Below are positions 1 through 8,390 of a DNA stretch of 64,000 nucleotides, in pieces. The notes beneath the pieces were generated by a model. It ran no database searches. It worked only from the letters and a program-made list of their open reading frames with translations, and had not been told where the DNA came from. Each line of letters starts with the position of its first letter. Within the stretch, counting starts at the first letter, position 1. A program made the position numbers and the translations under genes. The DNA lies in the NCBI RefSeq assembly GCF_000412635.1, contig NZ_ASTG01000010.1, positions 1 to 64,000 on the forward strand, read 5' to 3'. Origin of the DNA: Sphingobium bisphenolivorans. GTDB taxonomy: Bacteria; Pseudomonadota; Alphaproteobacteria; Sphingomonadales; Sphingomonadaceae.

Positions 1-2398
1 CCGCTTCAGGCCCGAAGCTGCCCGCAGCCACCGCATCGGTGTCGGGGAGTGCCTGCGGCCTGTCGTCTACGATGGCGATGCTGAGCGTCGTCGAGGCCGG
101 ATCGCCATCGCTGTCGGTCACGGTCACGGCGAAGTCGTCATGCCTGTTGTCGCCCGACGTGCTCGTTTCCAGCGTGTAGCTATACCCATAGCCGGCCGCC
201 GGCGAACCGGTCACCGCCAACGTGCCGTAAGCGCCCTTCACCACGCCGCCGTTGGTGACGTCGACACCGCCCACCACCAGCGATCCGACGCTGTCGTTGC
301 CGGTCGTCACCACCAGCGCGCCGGTCGCCGTTTCCGCATTGGAGGCAGCGTTTGAGCCGTTCGGGTTCAGCGCCGCCTCATCGACTTGCGTATCGGCCTC
401 CGCGCCGACCTGCACGGTCGGGGTCGAGTCCGGCTGGAGCGTGATGGTGACGGTGGCCTGCGACTTATCGCCATCGCCATCCTCGATCTGATAGACGAAG
501 CTTGCCGTGCCTTCCTGGCCAGGCGCAGGCGTGAAGGTGAAGAGCCCGGTCGATGCATCATAGCTGACGCCGCCTGCGGCAGGGCCGCTGACGATCGTGA
601 CCTTCGCCGCATTGTGCGTGTCAACGCCGTCCGCGCCGAACACGTCGTTGGCGAAGACATTGATGACGACCGGCGCGTTTTCGGCCTGCTGCTGGACCAC
701 GTCGTCCTGCGCCGTCGGCACGTCGTCCTTGATGGTGATAACCAGATCGGCCGGGGCAGACTTGTCGCCATCGACGTCGGTCACCACGACGGTGAAGCTG
801 TCGGTGACGTTATCGCCCGCCGTGTTGTCGGTTACCGTATAGCTGTAGGTGATCGATCCCGGCGCGATGCCCGTGATCGTCAGCGTGCCGCTCGTGCCGC
901 TGATCTGCTGGCCCACGGCGGTCACGGTCACGCCGTTGATCGCCACCGTCGCCGGCATGTCGGGCGCAACATAGGTGATGGTGCCGCTGGTCGTCTCGAT
1001 CAGCGCGGGCGCGTTGGAGCCGGGGGACTCGCCCGGCCGATTGTCGGTGCCCAGCCCCGATTCATCCACCAGCGTGCCCGCGCCAGAGGTCGGGACGGAG
1101 GTGATCATCGAGCCGCTGTCACCGATGTTGATCGTCAACGTCGCGGGCGACAGGTCGCCGTCGCCATCGCGAACCGTATAGGTGAAGCTGTCGCTGACAC
1201 CGCCGGGCGTGCCGGCTGACCGGACATAGTTGTAGCTGCCGTCGCTGTTCAGCGTCAGCACGCCATATTGGCCCTGAATGGCGCGGCCCACCGTAGTGGC
1301 GCTGTCGATCGCCGCCCCGCCGGAGCCCGCCGCCACGCCGACCACCGCCCCCGCCGCGGCAAAGCCGTCCGCGCCGCTCACATCGGCGCCCACAGCGCCC
1401 GAGGTCGTGCCCGCGCCCGTCACGACATTGCCGATTTCGGGGCCATAGGTGCCCGCCGCCACCAGATCCGTATCGCTCCGCGCCTGCGGCGCATCGTCAG
1501 CGATCGCGATGCTGAGCGTGGCGGTGGCGCTGTCGCCATCATCATCCGTCACTACGACCGTAAAGACCTCGGCCGGCGGCGCACCAACGACATTGTCGCT
1601 GAGCACATAATCATAGCCGATCGCGGCTGGCGTGATGGAGGTGATGGTGAGCACGCCCAGCGGCGTCGTGATCGTCTGGCCGACGGTCGTGATCGCCACG
1701 CCATTGATGGTCATGCCGGCAAGGCCGTCCTGCGCCGTGATCTGGATCGTGCCGCTGGTGCGTTCGCTATCGGTTGCGGCAGCCGTACCGGCGGGCTCGC
1801 CGTTACGCGCGGGCAATCCTGCTTCGCTGACACCTGCCGTCGCGTCGATCGCGCCGGCTGGCTGGTTAGGCGTGACGATGACCACTTCCGGCTCGCTGCC
1901 GGGTGCGAAGGGCAGGATCTCGCGCTGTTCGGGCTCGCTGAAGACCAGCTCGGTTGGGGGCAGCAGGTCGCCCAGCCCATGCGGGTCGCCCACATCTCCA
2001 TCGGGCCCGATGAAATTCCCGCCGGAACTGCGCGCCGGACCTGCGGCGGGCTGCGGCTCTTCCCCGATCAGCAACGCGGCCAGGTTCACCGCCGGAATTT
2101 CAACATCGCCCACCACCAGGCGCGGCGTGAAGACCGCGCCATCCAGGATGACGAGCTCCGTGCCGTCGGGCAGATGGACGATCAAGTTGCGGCCAGCCAC
2201 TTCGATCTGGTTGATGTCGGTGCCGGCGGGCAGCACGACCACGCCCGAGGCATCCGGCGCCACGGTACGCATCGTGCCCGCATGTTGGGCGCTCGCATGG
2301 TGGATGTGCTTGGCCTTCGGAGCCGCAGCCGCTTCCGGATGCAGCGCCTGCTGGCGGTCGGCGTCGCCCTCGGCATTCCAATCGCGCTCGAAATCCAT
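1..2398 (-). CDS. Giant VCBS/cadherin-like repeat adhesin, N-terminal part (3' end outside window)
   Basis: About 799 codons read open from ATG at 2398 to the left edge. A GGGGA lies 7 nt upstream; an in-frame ATG at 2422 is a weaker alternative. The first ~190 residues have no signal peptide and contain a Pro/Glu-rich stretch (LPPTELVFSEPEQREI). Then come tandem Ig-like repeats of about 100-130 residues, each ending in an acidic D-x-DGD-x-S/A motif: VTDDDGDSAT near 1550, RDGDGDLSPAT near 1170, VTDVDGDKSAP near 775, EDGDGDKSQAT near 480 and VTDSDGDPAST near 120. Repeats of this kind form calcium-binding rods in type I-secreted surface adhesins, where the C-terminus carries the secretion signal. 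That end and any TolC/HlyBD genes would lie to the left and are not visible. A biofilm or attachment role is inference. Confidence 0.88.
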   Translation of the reverse strand, partial: MDFERDWNAEGDADRQQALHPEAAAAPKAKHIHHASAQHAGTMRTVAPDASGVVVLPAGTDINQIEVAGRNLIVHLPDGTELVILDGAVFTPRLVVGDVEIPAVNLAALLIGEEPQPAAGPARSSGGNFIGPDGDVGDPHGLGDLLPPTELVFSEPEQREILPFAPGSEPEVVIVTPNQPAGAIDATAGVSEAGLPARNGEPAGTAAATDSERTSGTIQITAQDGLAGMTINGVAITTVGQTITTPLGVLTITSITPAAIGYDYVLSDNVVGAPPAEVFTVVVTDDDGDSATATLSIAIADDAPQARSDTDLVAAGTYGPEIGNVVTGAGTTSGAVGADVSGADGFAAAGAVVGVAAGSGGAAIDSATTVGRAIQGQYGVLTLNSDGSYNYVRSAGTPGGVSDSFTYTVRDGDGDLSPATLTINIGDSGSMITSVPTSGAGTLVDESGLGTDNRPGESPGSNAPALIETTSGTITYVAPDMPATVAINGVTVTAVGQQISGTSGTLTITGIAPGSITYSYTVTDNTAGDNVTDSFTVVVTDVDGDKSAPADLVITIKDDVPTAQDDVVQQQAENAPVVINVFANDVFGADGVDTHNAAKVTIVSGPAAGGVSYDASTGLFTFTPAPGQEGTASFVYQIEDGDGDKSQATVTITLQPDSTPTVQVGAEADTQVDEAALNPNGSNAASNAETATGALVVTTGNDSVGSLVVGGVDVTNGGVVKGAYGTLAVTGSPAAGYGYSYTLETSTSGDNRHDDFAVTVTDSDGDPASTTLSIAIVDDRPQALPDTDAVAAGSFGPEA

Positions 2399-2750
2399 TG
2401 TCCATCCCCAACTTGTCGCCATGGGGCAGGAAGACGCGCGCAAGGAAGCATGTCCGAAACGCCATTTCCGCGCACGAACCTTGCCTTCCCAGACATCATG
2501 GCATTAGCGGATCAGCTAGTGCCCGTTGTCAGCAATCTGCCGCTGCCGGACGTATTCAGCGTCCGACACCACCCCGGTTAATCATCAAGATTTTTATCTA
2601 CTGACCCGATGCCCGGTTTTATTCTTCGGTCCCTAAATGAGTCACGAAGTTTCAACTTTTGTTAACCATTTTAATGCTGTAGACGCGAAAAAATAACTTT
2701 GGCTCTATTACGAACGTTATAGTTGGAAGCGCCGGTCTATATCGAGCCGC

Positions 2751-2879
2751 CTATGCCGCGAACTTAATCCAGTTAAGCTTGATGGTGAACGACAGGCCCG
2801 ACTCGATCGACTCGGCGGTTTCGTGGGCGGCGTTTCCGATGGCGAGTTCGCCCGTTTCGATGGTTGCAATGATGTCCAA
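2751..2879 (-). pseudogene. Short orphan reading frame, possible gene remnant
   Basis: A TTG-started frame of 42 codons ends in TAG and reads as plausible protein (ETGELAIGNAAHETAESIES, then a C-terminus SFTIKLNWIKFAA). Just upstream another frame gives MSYETAELAP then TAG (2931-2899), and a third frame reads VGNDMPADW between them. The three pieces could be one small gene broken by two frameshifts, with the palindromic repeat lying directly upstream. No family is recognised and no good ribosome binding site precedes the TTG. It may equally be a chance frame. Confidence 0.25.
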
Positions 2880-2940
2880 TCAGCCGGCATGTCATTCCCT
2901 ACGGGGCAAGCTCAGCAGTCTCATAAGACATGTCCCGCTT

Positions 2941-2970
2941 CGTCACCCCGGACTTGATCCGGGGTCCCGC
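2941..2970 (+). repeat. GTCACCCC palindromic repeat
   Basis: A full copy of the dispersed element: arms CACCCCGG and CCGGGGT around ACTTGAT, followed by CCCGC. Other copies lie at 10821, 24275, 24380, 25387, 25443, 25799, 25854, 26049, 50415 and 50477. More degenerate ones lie near 24450 and 25950. Confidence 0.85.
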
Positions 2971-3250
2971 TGCTCAAGGCCGGTGACGATCGAGCCTGCC
3001 GATGACGAAACGGGCGACCGGCATGACACCGGCCGCCCGCCCTTTGCGACCCATAGGCTTATCGTTCGGAGCCGTCTCTCACTTCCAGGCTTCGACAGGT
3101 CGATCGACCAGCGATAAGCTATGGAAACTTCAGTCCCCCTCCGATGGGCGCAGCAATAACGATTAACTTGCGGCTCACAATTGCACAGATGAATTATAAC
3201 TTTGGTTAATAATGCCCCCTCTGGGAAAAAAAGCGCCGTTTCACGGGTCT

Positions 3251-3895
3251 TTACTGTTGGGCCGAATTCTTGGTCGTCGTCTTTTCCACCGTGTTTTCCA
3301 CGGTATTGGGCAAGGACTGTCCCACTTTCTTTTCTTCGGAAGCCTCCACCCGTCCACTTTCCGCCTTGGGCAGCGACGCGATCAGCTTTGCCATCCGCTG
3401 GCTGCGCTGGCTCTCCTTACCGGTCGTCCGACGAAAACTGCTCAGCGCATAGTCGGCGAGCGGCGCCGCCATGTCATAGCGTTTGCGCGCGATATAGAAG
3501 TCGATCAGATTTTCCAGCGCCAGCTGGGTCGTGGGATCATCCTCTCCCCGCGTCCGACGCGCGCTCTCAAATACCCTTCGCAGCAGGCCTTCAGACTCCC
3601 GAACACGGCCCGTTGCTTCCAGCTGCAGGGCAAGATCATTGGCGGAAACCAGCGTGCGCGGGTCGTCAGGGCCGAACAGATTCTCGGCAATCGCCAGCGC
3701 CATGCGCGAGCTGTTCACGCCGCTTGCGTCGCCAGCAGCATAGGCCGCCTGCGCCTCGGCCACGAACTGGCGCCATTGCTTCTCCCGCGCCTCGGTTACG
3801 TCGGGGATGTAGGGGGCCTGCGCCTGCAAAGGCGAAGCGAGCCCGAGGAACAGCCCAAGGCCCAGCGCCGCTCCCTTCCTGCCGCGAAAGATCAT
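3251..3895 (-). CDS. Secreted tetratricopeptide-like protein
   Basis: 214 aa. Residues 1-26 form a signal peptide (basic MIFRGRKG, hydrophobic core, cleavage after PLQAQA). The body is helical with TPR-like units: ARTRGEDDPTTQLALENLID resembles the TPR_10/TPR_12 repeats found in kinesin light chain-type proteins. The last ~35 residues are Ser/Glu/Lys/Thr-rich and probably disordered. It is the last gene of the leftward set, 54 nt after the regulator gene, and is followed by about 850 bp without genes. A periplasmic protein-interaction role is inferred; no specific function is recognised. Confidence 0.75.
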   Translation of the reverse strand: MIFRGRKGAALGLGLFLGLASPLQAQAPYIPDVTEAREKQWRQFVAEAQAAYAAGDASGVNSSRMALAIAENLFGPDDPRTLVSANDLALQLEATGRVRESEGLLRRVFESARRTRGEDDPTTQLALENLIDFYIARKRYDMAAPLADYALSSFRRTTGKESQRSQRMAKLIASLPKAESGRVEASEEKKVGQSLPNTVENTVEKTTTKNSAQQ

Positions 3896-3949
3896 TTCCC
3901 CTCCTCCGCATCATCCGATCCCGGACGCTCATCCGCCGATCAAGGGCGT

Positions 3950-4741
3950 TCAGCTGGTCAGAGCGTCGACCAGGGCCTTGACCTTCTTCTGGCGCCATTG
4001 GGGCAGAGGCGCGATCAGCCAATAAGCGAGCGGCGATGGCAGCGCATCCCCGATCTGCCGCACACGTCCGCCAGCAATGTCGGCCTCCGCCAGCAGCATC
4101 GGCACGCAAGCGCGCCCAAAGCCGTTTGCCGCCGCCTCGATGGCAAGGCCCGCGTCCGCCACCCGGATCGTCGCCGCGCCGTCGGAATCTGGGCACCCTG
4201 GCCAGTCGATCCGATGCTCAGGCCCGCCGGCCGCTGCCTCCACCGTCACGAATGCGGCTTCGCCCAGCTTGATGCCCTCATGCTCGCCCGCTCCGTCGGC
4301 CAGGCGCAACGCTATGTCGAGATTGGCCTCGGTAAAGTCCAGCGTCTCGTCCGCCGCCACCAACGCGAATTTGAGGTCCGGCTGGCTGGCCGCATAGCCG
4401 GCGAGGCGGGGCTGAAGCCATTTCGCGGTGATGTCGCGCGGCGCGGCGATGGTGAGCGAGGAGCTGGACTGGCCCGCCTGCATGGCGCGCACCGCCTCCT
4501 CGAACTCCAGGAAGCCCGCACGCAGGGCGGCGAGGCCCGCTTCGGTTTCCGCCGTCAGTTCCAGCCCCTTTGGCGTGCGGCGGAACAGAACGACGCCCAG
4601 TAGGTCCTCCAGCGCACGTATCTGTTGCCCAACGGCGGCCGGCGTCACCGCCAGTTCGTCCGCCGCGCGCGTGAAGGACAGGTGCCGTGCCGCCGCATCC
4701 AGCACGCGCAGGCCGTTCAGCGGCAAATGGGTACGCTTCAT
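3950..4741 (-). CDS. LysR-type transcriptional regulator, GcvA-like
   Basis: 263 aa. Residues 5-65 are a LysR winged helix-turn-helix (LPLNGLRVLDAAARHLSFTR, AADELAVTPAAVGQQIRALE, then LLGVVLFRRT). Residues ~90-255 are the ligand-binding domain. The LPLNGLR opening and AVTPAAVGQQIR recognition helix are typical of the GcvA/AmpR subgroup. The protein is shorter than usual (about 300 aa), with a compact C-terminal domain. Its ATG overlaps the apaG stop (ATGA), so it is co-transcribed with apaG. This subgroup often regulates a divergent neighbour, but here the gene is internal to an operon, so its target is unknown. Confidence 0.85.
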   Translation of the reverse strand: MKRTHLPLNGLRVLDAAARHLSFTRAADELAVTPAAVGQQIRALEDLLGVVLFRRTPKGLELTAETEAGLAALRAGFLEFEEAVRAMQAGQSSSSLTIAAPRDITAKWLQPRLAGYAASQPDLKFALVAADETLDFTEANLDIALRLADGAGEHEGIKLGEAAFVTVEAAAGGPEHRIDWPGCPDSDGAATIRVADAGLAIEAAANGFGRACVPMLLAEADIAGGRVRQIGDALPSPLAYWLIAPLPQWRQKKVKALVDALTS

Positions 4742-5136
4742 TCGGCCACCGCCGGCGCGATCAGCGCGAAATGCGGAATGGCGATGTCGAACGTCTCGCC
4801 GCTGGCGCCGATCATGTGATAATGGCCCTTCATCGAGCCGGTCGGCGTGTTGAGCGGGCAGCCCGACACATAGTCATAGCTTTTGCCCGGCTGCACCACT
4901 GGCTGTTCCCCCACGACCCCGTCTCCATCGACCCGATGCTGCGTGCCGCGCCCATCGGTAATGACCCAGTGACGGGTCAGCAGCTGGACCGGCTGATCCC
5001 CGTCATTCTCTATGCGGATATGATAGGCCCAGAACCATCGGCCCCGGTCCGGCTCCGACTGTTCAGGCAGGAAGGTGACGGCGACATGCACGTTGATATC
5101 GCGCGTGGTCGCATGGAAGGGGAAAAGTGCGTTCAC
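4738..5136 (-). CDS. apaG: ApaG domain protein (Co2+/Mg2+ efflux-associated)
   Basis: 132 aa, the normal family length. It has the conserved ApaG fibronectin-like fold signatures: AVTFLPEQSEPDRGRWFWAY, IRIENDGDQPVQLLTRHW, ITDGRGTQHRVDGDGVVGEQ, then PGKSYDYVSGCPL and GSMKGHYHM. E. coli ApaG has been linked to cobalt resistance and Mg2+ efflux; the biochemical activity is poorly defined. The gene lies 33 nt after metZ and overlaps the next gene by ATGA, so it belongs to the recO-leuB-metZ-apaG set. Confidence 0.95.
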   Translation of the reverse strand: MNALFPFHATTRDINVHVAVTFLPEQSEPDRGRWFWAYHIRIENDGDQPVQLLTRHWVITDGRGTQHRVDGDGVVGEQPVVQPGKSYDYVSGCPLNTPTGSMKGHYHMIGASGETFDIAIPHFALIAPAVAE

Positions 5137-5169
5137 GACGTCAGAAATGCGCTTTCTCCCCCTAATTCG

Positions 5170-6378
5170 TCAACGCCCTATCGACTTCAGCGCACGATCC
5201 AGATCCTCGATCACATCGTCCGGGTCTTCAAGGCCCACGTTGAGGCGCAGCATGTCCTCGGTGATGCCCACCTCCAGCCGCGCCGCTTCCGCCATGCCGA
5301 AATGGGTGGTGGAGGCAGGATGCGTCATCAGCGATCGTGAGTCGCCGATATTGTTGCTGATGTCGACCAGTTCTAGGCCGTTGAGCAGGCCATGCGCCTC
5401 CGCCCGTCCGCCGCCGACATAGAGCGAGAAGATAGGGCCAGCCATCTCCATCTGCTTCATTGCCAGCGCGTGCTGCGGATGGCTCTCCAGTCCCGGATAG
5501 AGCACTTTCGCCACTCGGCCCTCCAGGAATTTCGCGACCTTCAGCGCATTCTCGCTCTGGCGGCGGATACGCAGGTCCAGCGTCTCCAGCCCCTTCAGCA
5601 CCACCCACGCGTTGAACGCGGCAAGCGTCGGCCCGGTGTTGCGGTGGAAGGGCAGCAGCGTGTTGATGATGAATTCTTCGGTGCCACAGATCGCGCCGGC
5701 AAGGACACGGCCCTGCCCGTCCATCATCTTGGTCGCGCTATAGGCGACGACATCCGCGCCGAACTCCATCGGCCGCTGGAGCGCGGGCGTCGCAAAGGCA
5801 TTATCGACCACGCTGACGATGCCATGCGCCTTGGCGATGCCGCAGATCGCCGCCATGTCCGCCACGTCCATGGTCGGATTGGCCGGCGTCTCGAAGAAGA
5901 AGACCTTGGTGTTGGGCCGGATCGCCGCTTCCCAGGCCGCGTTGTCGGTCGCATCGACGGTGGTCGTCTCGATCCCGAACTTGGGCAGCAGCGTGTCGGT
6001 CAGCCAGCGGCAGGAGCCGAACAGCGCCTTGCCCGCCACGACATGGTCGCCCGCGGACAGCTGGCAGAGCAGAGCCGCCGTCATCGCCGCCATCCCGCTC
6101 GCGGTCGAGCGGCACGCCTCCGCCCCTTCCAGCAGCGCGATACGCTTCTCCAGCATCTCCACCGTCGGGTTCTGGAGCCGCGAATAGGTCATGCCCTGCT
6201 GCTCGCCAGCGAAGCGGGCGGCGGCGTCCTCGGCCCGGTCATAGCTGTAGCCGCTGGTCAGGAACAGCGCTTCGGACGTCTCGCCATATTCGCTGCGCGC
6301 GCTGCCGCCGCGCACCGCCAGAGTGGCCGGACGCCAGTTCTTCGTGATCTCCGGGTCCTGCCCGCTCTTGCGCTTCAT
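5170..6378 (-). CDS. metZ: O-succinylhomoserine (or O-acetylhomoserine) sulfhydrylase
   Basis: 402 aa, a cytoplasmic fold-type I PLP enzyme of the Cys/Met metabolism family. It makes homocysteine from O-acylhomoserine and sulfide. Visible motifs are SRLQNPTVEMLEKRIALLEG, the cofactor aspartate in SVVDNAFATP and the PLP lysine in VAYSATKMMDGQGR. The start chosen is ATG at 6378, with AAGGA 6 nt upstream; it restores the normal family N-terminus. The gene lies 10 nt after leuB. The family name implies succinylhomoserine, but the MetA in this window has the acetyl-type residue Glu111, so the physiological substrate may be O-acetylhomoserine. Confidence 0.92.
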   Translation of the reverse strand: MKRKSGQDPEITKNWRPATLAVRGGSARSEYGETSEALFLTSGYSYDRAEDAAARFAGEQQGMTYSRLQNPTVEMLEKRIALLEGAEACRSTASGMAAMTAALLCQLSAGDHVVAGKALFGSCRWLTDTLLPKFGIETTTVDATDNAAWEAAIRPNTKVFFFETPANPTMDVADMAAICGIAKAHGIVSVVDNAFATPALQRPMEFGADVVAYSATKMMDGQGRVLAGAICGTEEFIINTLLPFHRNTGPTLAAFNAWVVLKGLETLDLRIRRQSENALKVAKFLEGRVAKVLYPGLESHPQHALAMKQMEMAGPIFSLYVGGGRAEAHGLLNGLELVDISNNIGDSRSLMTHPASTTHFGMAEAARLEVGITEDMLRLNVGLEDPDDVIEDLDRALKSIGR

Positions 6379-6388
6379 CGCCTGTTCC

Positions 6389-7435
6389 TTACGCGAGCGC
6401 CGCCAGCACGGCGTCGCCCATTTCAACCGTGCTCATCGTGCCGCCCAGGTCAAAGCTGCGCGCGCCGTTGGCAAGCGCCTTGGCGACAGCCGCCTCGATC
6501 CGGTCAGCCTGCTCCGGCATGCCCAGCGAGTAGCGGAGCATCATGCCCGCCGACAGAACCGTTGCCAGCGGATTGGCCTTGCCCTGCCCGGCAATATCCG
6601 GCGCGGAGCCGTGGATCGGTTCATACAGACCCTGATTGCTGTCGTTGAGCGTCGCCGATGCGAGCATGCCGATCGACCCCACGCACATGCTCGCCTGATC
6701 CGACAGGATATCGCCGAACATGTTGCCAGTGACGATCACGTCGAACTGGCCCGGATCGCGCACCAGCTGCATCGCCGCATTGTCGACATACATGTGGCTG
6801 AGTGCGATATCCGGATAGTCTTCCGACACCTCGATCACCACGTCGCGCCACAACTGGCTCGTCTCCAGCACATTGGCCTTGTCGACCGAGCAGAGCTTGC
6901 CCCGGCGCGCGCCCGCCGCCTGGAAGCCCTGATGCGCGATCTTGCGCACCTGCTCCTCATTATAGGACATGATGTCATAGCCCTCGCGCAGCCCTTCCGG
7001 CGTCTTGCGCATGCCCTTCTCGCCGAAATAGACGTCGCCATTCGTCTCGCGCACGATCAGGAGGTCGATGGCGCTCGCCACCTCCTTCTTGAGCGCAGAG
7101 GCGTCCGCCAGTTCGGGAAAGACCTTGGCCGGACGCAGGTTCGAAAACAGCCCCAGTTCCTTACGCAAGCCAAGGATAGCCTGTTCAGGCCGCAGATGCC
7201 GCTCCAGTGAGTCGCAGCTCGGATCGCCCACCGCCCCGAACAGGATCGCATCGGCGCGCTTTGCCAGTTCCAGCGTCTGGGGCGGCAGCGGATGGCCCAC
7301 CGCCTTATAGGCCGCGCCGCCGACCAGCCCCTCCTCATAGGTGAGGCCGGGGATCGCCAGCGCGTCCAGCACGCGCTTTGCCTGCGCGACGATCTCCGGG
7401 CCGATACCATCTCCGGGGAACAGGGCGATCAACAT
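6389..7435 (-). CDS. leuB: 3-isopropylmalate dehydrogenase
   Basis: 348 aa, the expected length. It catalyses the NAD-dependent oxidative decarboxylation of 3-isopropylmalate in leucine synthesis, in the cytoplasm. Motifs are [11 protein letters not shown] at the N-terminus, [43 protein letters not shown] (metal-binding Asp region) and [18 protein letters not shown] (adenosine site). ATG at 7435 is chosen because AAGGAGTT lies just upstream and it matches the family start; longer frames to 7552 are artefacts. It is 61 nt downstream of recO. No leuC or leuD lies next to it. Confidence 0.96.
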   Translation of the reverse strand: MLIALFPGDGIGPEIVAQAKRVLDALAIPGLTYEEGLVGGAAYKAVGHPLPPQTLELAKRADAILFGAVGDPSCDSLERHLRPEQAILGLRKELGLFSNLRPAKVFPELADASALKKEVASAIDLLIVRETNGDVYFGEKGMRKTPEGLREGYDIMSYNEEQVRKIAHQGFQAAGARRGKLCSVDKANVLETSQLWRDVVIEVSEDYPDIALSHMYVDNAAMQLVRDPGQFDVIVTGNMFGDILSDQASMCVGSIGMLASATLNDSNQGLYEPIHGSAPDIAGQGKANPLATVLSAGMMLRYSLGMPEQADRIEAAVAKALANGARSFDLGGTMSTVEMGDAVLAALA

Positions 7436-7496
7436 GGGGCAACTCCTTCCATCTCGTGCCCGCCCCTTATGAAGCCCCCGCCGCGCGCGCAAGGGT

Positions 7497-8231
7497 TTAG
7501 GCAACCGCTCTCTTGAGCCGATCGACCAGCCGTTCCCGCGCCGCCAGCACATCGGCGCGCCAGTCGGTCAGCACAGACCGCTCCAGAAAGAAGCCGGTGA
7601 GCCGCAATCCGTCGAGTATCGCGGGCCAATCCCCGCCGCCGCCCTCCAGCAGGAAAGCGGGCAGCGGCAGTAGCCGATCCTCATAGCCGGCCGCCCCCTC
7701 GCGACTGACCGCCGCCGCGCTGCGCGGGCTGACATAGGCCAGATCGCCCTGCCTTCCCGTCGCCGCGCAGCGCCCAAGGTCAAGGCCAAAGCCAAGCTCC
7801 GCCAGCATCAGCAACTCATATCGGATCAGCGCCACCGCCCAGCCCCGCGCCGCCGGAGCCGCCTCCACCGCGCCCAGCACGCCGTCCAGCGCCTGGTACA
7901 GCGCCGGATAGGGAGTCCCTTCCGGCAGCGCCGCCGCCGTCAGCGCACAGGCCCAATCGATCGCAGCGGCGGGCAGCGGCTCGGCCAGCAACGGGGCGCG
8001 GCTATGCTCCAGCTCGACCGTCAGCCCGGCAAGCTGCTCCTCGGTACGCGCGCGAAACTCCGCCTTCACGGCATTGCCCGGCAGCAGCACGGGGCGCAGC
8101 GCCCGCGACCGCCCCCCGCGCACATAGCCCGCCGTCAGCCCATGGTCGGGCGTCAGCAGGCGCGCGATCGCACCATGCTCGCCATGCGCCCGCAACGCAC
8201 AGACAATGGCCGGGGTGATGAGCGTCGCCAT
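7497..8231 (-). CDS. recO: DNA repair protein RecO
   Basis: 244 aa, typical of RecO, which loads RecA onto SSB-coated DNA in the RecFOR pathway. The N-terminal OB-fold is recognisable: [20 protein letters not shown], then [18 protein letters not shown]. The helical C-terminal domain has [15 protein letters not shown], followed by CAATG where other RecOs have a zinc-binding site. Only one of the usual cysteines is visible, so zinc binding is doubtful. First gene of the leftward operon recO-leuB-metZ-apaG; the promoter should lie in 8232-8390. Confidence 0.93.
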   Translation of the reverse strand: MATLITPAIVCALRAHGEHGAIARLLTPDHGLTAGYVRGGRSRALRPVLLPGNAVKAEFRARTEEQLAGLTVELEHSRAPLLAEPLPAAAIDWACALTAAALPEGTPYPALYQALDGVLGAVEAAPAARGWAVALIRYELLMLAELGFGLDLGRCAATGRQGDLAYVSPRSAAAVSREGAAGYEDRLLPLPAFLLEGGGGDWPAILDGLRLTGFFLERSVLTDWRADVLAARERLVDRLKRAVA

Positions 8232-8390
8232 GAGGCCACCCTTATCGCCCGAAAACAGAAGGCGCCATCATCCCATCTGTCCTGAAATCGGGCGGAACAG
8301 CCGCGTCATGACACCAATATTGGTTGCTTTTCGCCCCTGTCCATGCGCAAACTTTTTTGACGTGGGAGCTGTCGGGGGACAAATTTCACC

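Larger units (their letters stand above)
2399..3250. other. Intergenic region upstream of the adhesin
   Basis: About 850 bp with no convincing full-length gene. The part next to the adhesin start (about 2580-2720) is AT-rich, unlike the rest of the window, and should hold the adhesin promoter. It contains TTAACCAT at 2662-2669. The middle holds a 42-codon open frame (2751-2879, minus) and one copy of the GTCACCCC palindrome. Nothing recognisable was found in 2980-3250. Confidence 0.6.

Noticed and set aside
386..2581. Long plus-strand frames at 386-1219 and 1268-2581
   Set aside because: They mirror the adhesin gene on the minus strand, which shows clear repeats. The plus-strand translations are His/Arg-rich and have no domain.
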